64,000 nucleotides of DNA from Gp6-AA40 sp035492455 (lineage in GTDB: Bacteria; Acidobacteriota; Vicinamibacteria; Vicinamibacterales; UBA2999). The translations under genes and the position numbers were made by a program. The stretch spans positions 1 through 64,000 of the forward strand of contig DATJJE010000021.1 of assembly GCA_035492455.1 (NCBI GenBank), in the 5' to 3' direction. The notes under the pieces are model-generated. The model made no database searches. It was not told the DNA's origin and was given only the letters and a program-made list of their open reading frames with translations. This document shows, in pieces, positions 61,186 to 64,000 of this stretch; the first letter of the stretch is position 1, and each line of letters begins with the position of its first letter.

Positions 61186-62328
61186 GACAATCCTTTCGTC
61201 TACGGCGAGGTCGTGCCCGGCGAGGCCTTTGTCGACCGGGAAGAGGAGCTCGACCGCCTGGTCGCCGACCTCGGCAACGCGCAGAAGGTGTTTCTCATTT
61301 CACCGAGGCGCTACGGGAAGTCGTCGCTGATTCGCCAGGCGCTCGAGTCGCTGCACCGGCGCGGGGCGCTCACGGTCGATCTCACGGTCAGCAGCTACAG
61401 CTCGTACCTGGCGTTCCTCGAAGGCTACGCGCGGGCCGTCGCCGCTGTGGAATCGAAGTGGGATCGGGCGCGCACATGGCTGATGGAGGCTATCGGATCC
61501 ACCCGACCGGAGATTCGCTACGAGCCGAAAGAAACGGGCCTCGGCCGATTCTCGGTGGCGTTCCCGCATGCGACGACGGCGCGCGATATCAATCGCCTCG
61601 CCAATGACGTCTTCGCGCTTCCGGGCAAGCTCGCCGCCGAGCGCAAGCGCACGGTGGTCATCGCACTCGACGAGTTTCAGGCGATCGACAGCTTCAACGG
61701 CGGCGGCGTCGAGCATGCGCTGCGCGCCGCCGCACAACATCAGCGCCAGGTCGGGTATGTATTCGCGGGATCCGAACCGAGCCTGATGGAAAAGATGATC
61801 GGACCGCGGCGCCCGTTCTACAAGGCCGGACCGGTTCTGCGATTGAACAAGATTTCGCACACGCTCTTCGCCGACTTCATCGACCGGCGCTTCAACAAGA
61901 CCGGCATCAGACCGGAGCCGGGCCTGGCAGACGCGATCATCGACCTCGCGGGCAACCTGCCCTACGACGTCCAGCGCCTCGCCCACGAGACGTGGGACGA
62001 TTCGCGGTCGAAAGGGGCGCGGAAGGTGACGCTCGAGGATCTGCATCAGACGCTGGCGCGGCTGCTCTCGGAGCAGGAAACAATCTTCGAAGCGCTCTGG
62101 CAGCGGCTGACTCTGCATCAGCGCGCGACGCTGCGCGGTGTCGTGCTGCAGGGCGGCCGCGAGATCCATTCCGCCGACGCACGCGAGCGTCATCGGCTCG
62201 GAGCGGCCTCGAGCATCCAGAAATCGCTGGCGGCGCTGACGGATCAGGACGTGCTCGTCAAAGAGGGCGCCCGATATCTGGTCGTCGATTCGCTGCTCCG
62301 CGAATGGGTGGCGCGGAGAACGTTCTAG
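61183..62328 (+). CDS. AAA ATPase, ORC/STAND-like (ATP-binding protein) with C-terminal winged-helix region
   Basis: A 381-residue ATPase. It begins DNPFVYGEVVPGEAFVDREE, then Walker A SPRRYGKSS with K46, Walker B VVIALDEFQAI (D163, E164) and the sensor-like GYVFAGSEPSLMEKM. The C-terminal third (from about 290, FEALWQRLTLHQRATLRG) looks like a winged-helix domain. It belongs to the archaeal-ATPase/STAND-like group (often called ATP-binding protein) of unknown function. Its start codon lies at the end of the fourth palindromic repeat, so the array is its whole upstream region. Confidence 0.88.
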   Translation: MDNPFVYGEVVPGEAFVDREEELDRLVADLGNAQKVFLISPRRYGKSSLIRQALESLHRRGALTVDLTVSSYSSYLAFLEGYARAVAAVESKWDRARTWLMEAIGSTRPEIRYEPKETGLGRFSVAFPHATTARDINRLANDVFALPGKLAAERKRTVVIALDEFQAIDSFNGGGVEHALRAAAQHQRQVGYVFAGSEPSLMEKMIGPRRPFYKAGPVLRLNKISHTLFADFIDRRFNKTGIRPEPGLADAIIDLAGNLPYDVQRLAHETWDDSRSKGARKVTLEDLHQTLARLLSEQETIFEALWQRLTLHQRATLRGVVLQGGREIHSADARERHRLGAASSIQKSLAALTDQDVLVKEGARYLVVDSLLREWVARRTF

Positions 62329-62379
62329 GCTGCATATTCACCTCACGAGGAAGCAAATCCTTGCGATGATCTCTAAGCC

Positions 62380-63684
62380 TTGAGCCTCCTTGATCGCCTC
62401 GGACTGAGTCGACCCGAGCTTCGGGCCTGGGCGATGTACGACTGGGCGAACTCCGCCTTTCAGTCGACGGTCATTACCGCGGTCTTTCCACCGTTCTTCA
62501 GCGCATATGCGGCGGCCGGTCTTCCGCCCGCGGTCGCCACCGCGCGTTTCGCCTGGGCGACGACGATCGCGGTCACGATCACGGCGATACTCGGGCCGAT
62601 TCTCGGCGCCATTGCCGACTACCGCGCCATCAAGAAACGGATGCTGGCGGTGTTTCTCGGCATCGGCGTGATCACGACGATGATGATGGGCACCATCAGC
62701 CGGGGGGACTGGACCTACGCGGCGCTGCTGTTCATGATTTCGAACATCGCAATCGCGTCGAGCTTCGTCTTCTACGACTCACTGCTGCCACATATCGCGG
62801 CGCCTGACGAAATGGACCGGGTGTCCACCGCAGGCTATGCGATCGGATATCTCGGCGGCGGGATTCTCCTCGTCATCAACCTGCTGTGGATCCTGACGCC
62901 GAACACATTCGGTATTCCCGACACCGTCAGCGGGATCAAGCTGTCGCTCGTCAGCGTCGGCGTGTGGTGGCTCGTCTTTTCGATCCCGCTCTTCCGCCGC
63001 GTACCCGAACCGCGGCGTATGCTCGAAGCCGATGAAACGGCCAACGACAACGCCGTTGGCGCGGCATTTGTCCGCGTGTGGGAAACGTTCCACGAGCTGC
63101 GCGGCTACCGTCACGCATTCCTGATGCTCGTCGCCTTTCTGCTCTACAACGACGGCATCCAGACGATCATCCGTATGGCAGCGATTTACGGCGCGGAGAT
63201 CGGCATCGATCAGACCGCTCAGATCGAGGCGTTCGTCGTCGTGCAGTTCGTGGGGATTCCGTTTTCGTTTCTGTTCGGCGCGCTTGCCGGACGCATCGGC
63301 GCGAAAGCGGGAATCTTTCTCGCTCTCACGGTGTACACGGGGATCAGCATCCTCGCCTACTTCATGACATCGTCCTGGCAATTCTTCGCGCTGGCGTTTC
63401 TCGTCGGCACCGTGCAGGGCGGCAGCCAGGCGCTGAGCCGGTCGCTGTTCGCGCGGATGATTCCGAAACACAAATCGTCCGAGTACTTCGGATTCTTCTC
63501 CGTATTCGAGAAGTTCGCGGGCATTGCCGGGCCGGCGCTGTTTGCTGTCTCCGTGAGCATCTTCGGGTCGAGCCGCGCCGCCGTAATCTCCGTGATCTTC
63601 TTCTTCGTGTGCGGCGGTCTTGTGCTGACGCGCGTCAACGTCGCCGAAGGCGAGAAGCGCGCACGAGAAGTGTCCGTCGCATGA
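62380..63684 (+). CDS. MFS transporter, UMF1/Atg22 type
   Basis: A 434-residue protein of about 12 TM helices: WAMYDWANSAFQSTVITAVFPPFF at the N-terminus is the signature of the UMF1 (Atg22-like) family. A large hydrophilic loop (ADETANDNAVGAA) separates the halves. Family members transport amino acids or related metabolites; the substrate is unknown. The start is TTG 62380; no better start follows the ATPase gene, 51 bases upstream. The stop overlaps the next gene (ATGA). Confidence 0.9.
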   Translation: MSLLDRLGLSRPELRAWAMYDWANSAFQSTVITAVFPPFFSAYAAAGLPPAVATARFAWATTIAVTITAILGPILGAIADYRAIKKRMLAVFLGIGVITTMMMGTISRGDWTYAALLFMISNIAIASSFVFYDSLLPHIAAPDEMDRVSTAGYAIGYLGGGILLVINLLWILTPNTFGIPDTVSGIKLSLVSVGVWWLVFSIPLFRRVPEPRRMLEADETANDNAVGAAFVRVWETFHELRGYRHAFLMLVAFLLYNDGIQTIIRMAAIYGAEIGIDQTAQIEAFVVVQFVGIPFSFLFGALAGRIGAKAGIFLALTVYTGISILAYFMTSSWQFFALAFLVGTVQGGSQALSRSLFARMIPKHKSSEYFGFFSVFEKFAGIAGPALFAVSVSIFGSSRAAVISVIFFFVCGGLVLTRVNVAEGEKRAREVSVA

Positions 63685-64000
63685 AAGTCGTCATTACCGG
63701 AGGCACCGGATTCCTCGGCTCGGCGCTCGCCTCATCGCTGCGCATCGACGGTCATCAGATCATCATCATCACGCGCCATCCGCACGTTCACGATCAGGCG
63801 CCGTGGACTGACCTGCCCATCGTCGTGGAAGGCGCGGATGTCGTCGTGAACCTCGCCGGCGACCCGCTTGAGACCGGACGATGGACGAAGGCACGAAAGA
63901 CGTCGATTCTCGAGAGTCGTCTCAAGGCCACGGAAGCGGTCGTCACGGCGATGTCGAAGACTTCACAGCGACCCGGGGTGTTCCTCAATGCGTCGGCGAT
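63681..64000 (+). CDS. TIGR01777 family NAD-dependent epimerase, 3' end missing
   Basis: The first 106 residues of a short-chain dehydrogenase/epimerase: MKVVITGGTGFLGSALASSL (Rossmann motif GGTGFLG), VVNLAGDPLETGRWTKARK and ILESRLKATEAVV, hallmarks of the TIGR01777/SDR39U1 family, whose substrate is unknown. It continues beyond the window. ATG 63681 overlaps the MFS stop codon. Confidence 0.9.
   Translation, partial: MKVVITGGTGFLGSALASSLRIDGHQIIIITRHPHVHDQAPWTDLPIVVEGADVVVNLAGDPLETGRWTKARKTSILESRLKATEAVVTAMSKTSQRPGVFLNASA

Overview
The window reads as a stretch of GC-rich bacterial chromosome, mostly housekeeping and metabolic genes in short operons, with no rRNA, tRNA, phage or insertion sequence that I can see. 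The gene content points to an Acidobacteriota-like organism, possibly Vicinamibacteria: secreted proteins with carboxypeptidase-regulatory-like domains, an M28B peptidase, a DUF2461 protein, a KaiC/KaiB cluster without KaiA, and GC-rich intergenic hairpins. That placement is inference. No stretch of more than about 300 bases lacks a gene.

Layout. 1-3.1 kb: 3' part of an ABC-transporter substrate-binding protein coupled by a GTGA overlap to a membrane histidine kinase. 3.1-4.3 kb: HU, QueF, Smr. 4.4-9.9 kb: a two-gene defence-like module, SNF2-type helicase plus Eco57I-class adenine methyltransferase. 10-18 kb: HAD phosphatase, 2-oxoglutarate dehydrogenase E1/E2 (sucAB), P5C dehydrogenase, MATE exporter. 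18-27 kb: topoisomerase IV subunits parE and parC, separated by a haem-motif secreted protein and a NYN/LOTUS RNA-metabolism protein. 27-38.7 kb: FAD oxidase, DinB, DUF2461, membrane MutS-like ATPase, tryptophan 2,3-dioxygenase and kynureninase-like enzyme, M28 peptidase, a secreted beta-domain protein, and mocA/xdhC-like genes. 38.7-42.6 kb: GNAT, a second DinB, a solitary microcompartment shell protein, MerR, phhB, thiO. 42.6-45.3 kb: kaiB-kaiC-receiver-kaiB cluster. 45.3-51.5 kb: LOG nucleosidase, glycine-zipper protein, phosphatase, amino-acid decarboxylase, outer-membrane barrel, SixA, metK. 51.5-54.7 kb: modABC with a divergent HTH-TOBE regulator. 54.7-61.1 kb: the operon hisIGDCBHFA, preceded by a histidine-rich leader peptide and a terminator, a classical attenuator layout. 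61.1-64 kb: four palindromic repeats leading directly into an AAA ATPase gene, then a UMF1-type MFS transporter and a partial TIGR01777 epimerase.

Most striking for novelty: (1) the compact kaiB-kaiC-receiver-kaiB cluster, whose KaiC keeps both ATPase sites and the Ser/Thr autophosphorylation pair; (2) the four-copy array of an 18-bp palindrome filling the gap between hisA and an ORC/STAND-like ATPase; (3) the his leader peptide and attenuator; (4) the helicase-methyltransferase pair that resembles DISARM class 1 genes without drmABC; (5) a lone BMC shell protein with no cargo operon. Short intergenic repeats repeatedly reach into the 3' ends of genes (hisA, the kynureninase gene, hisD) and supply their stop codon or C-terminal residues.
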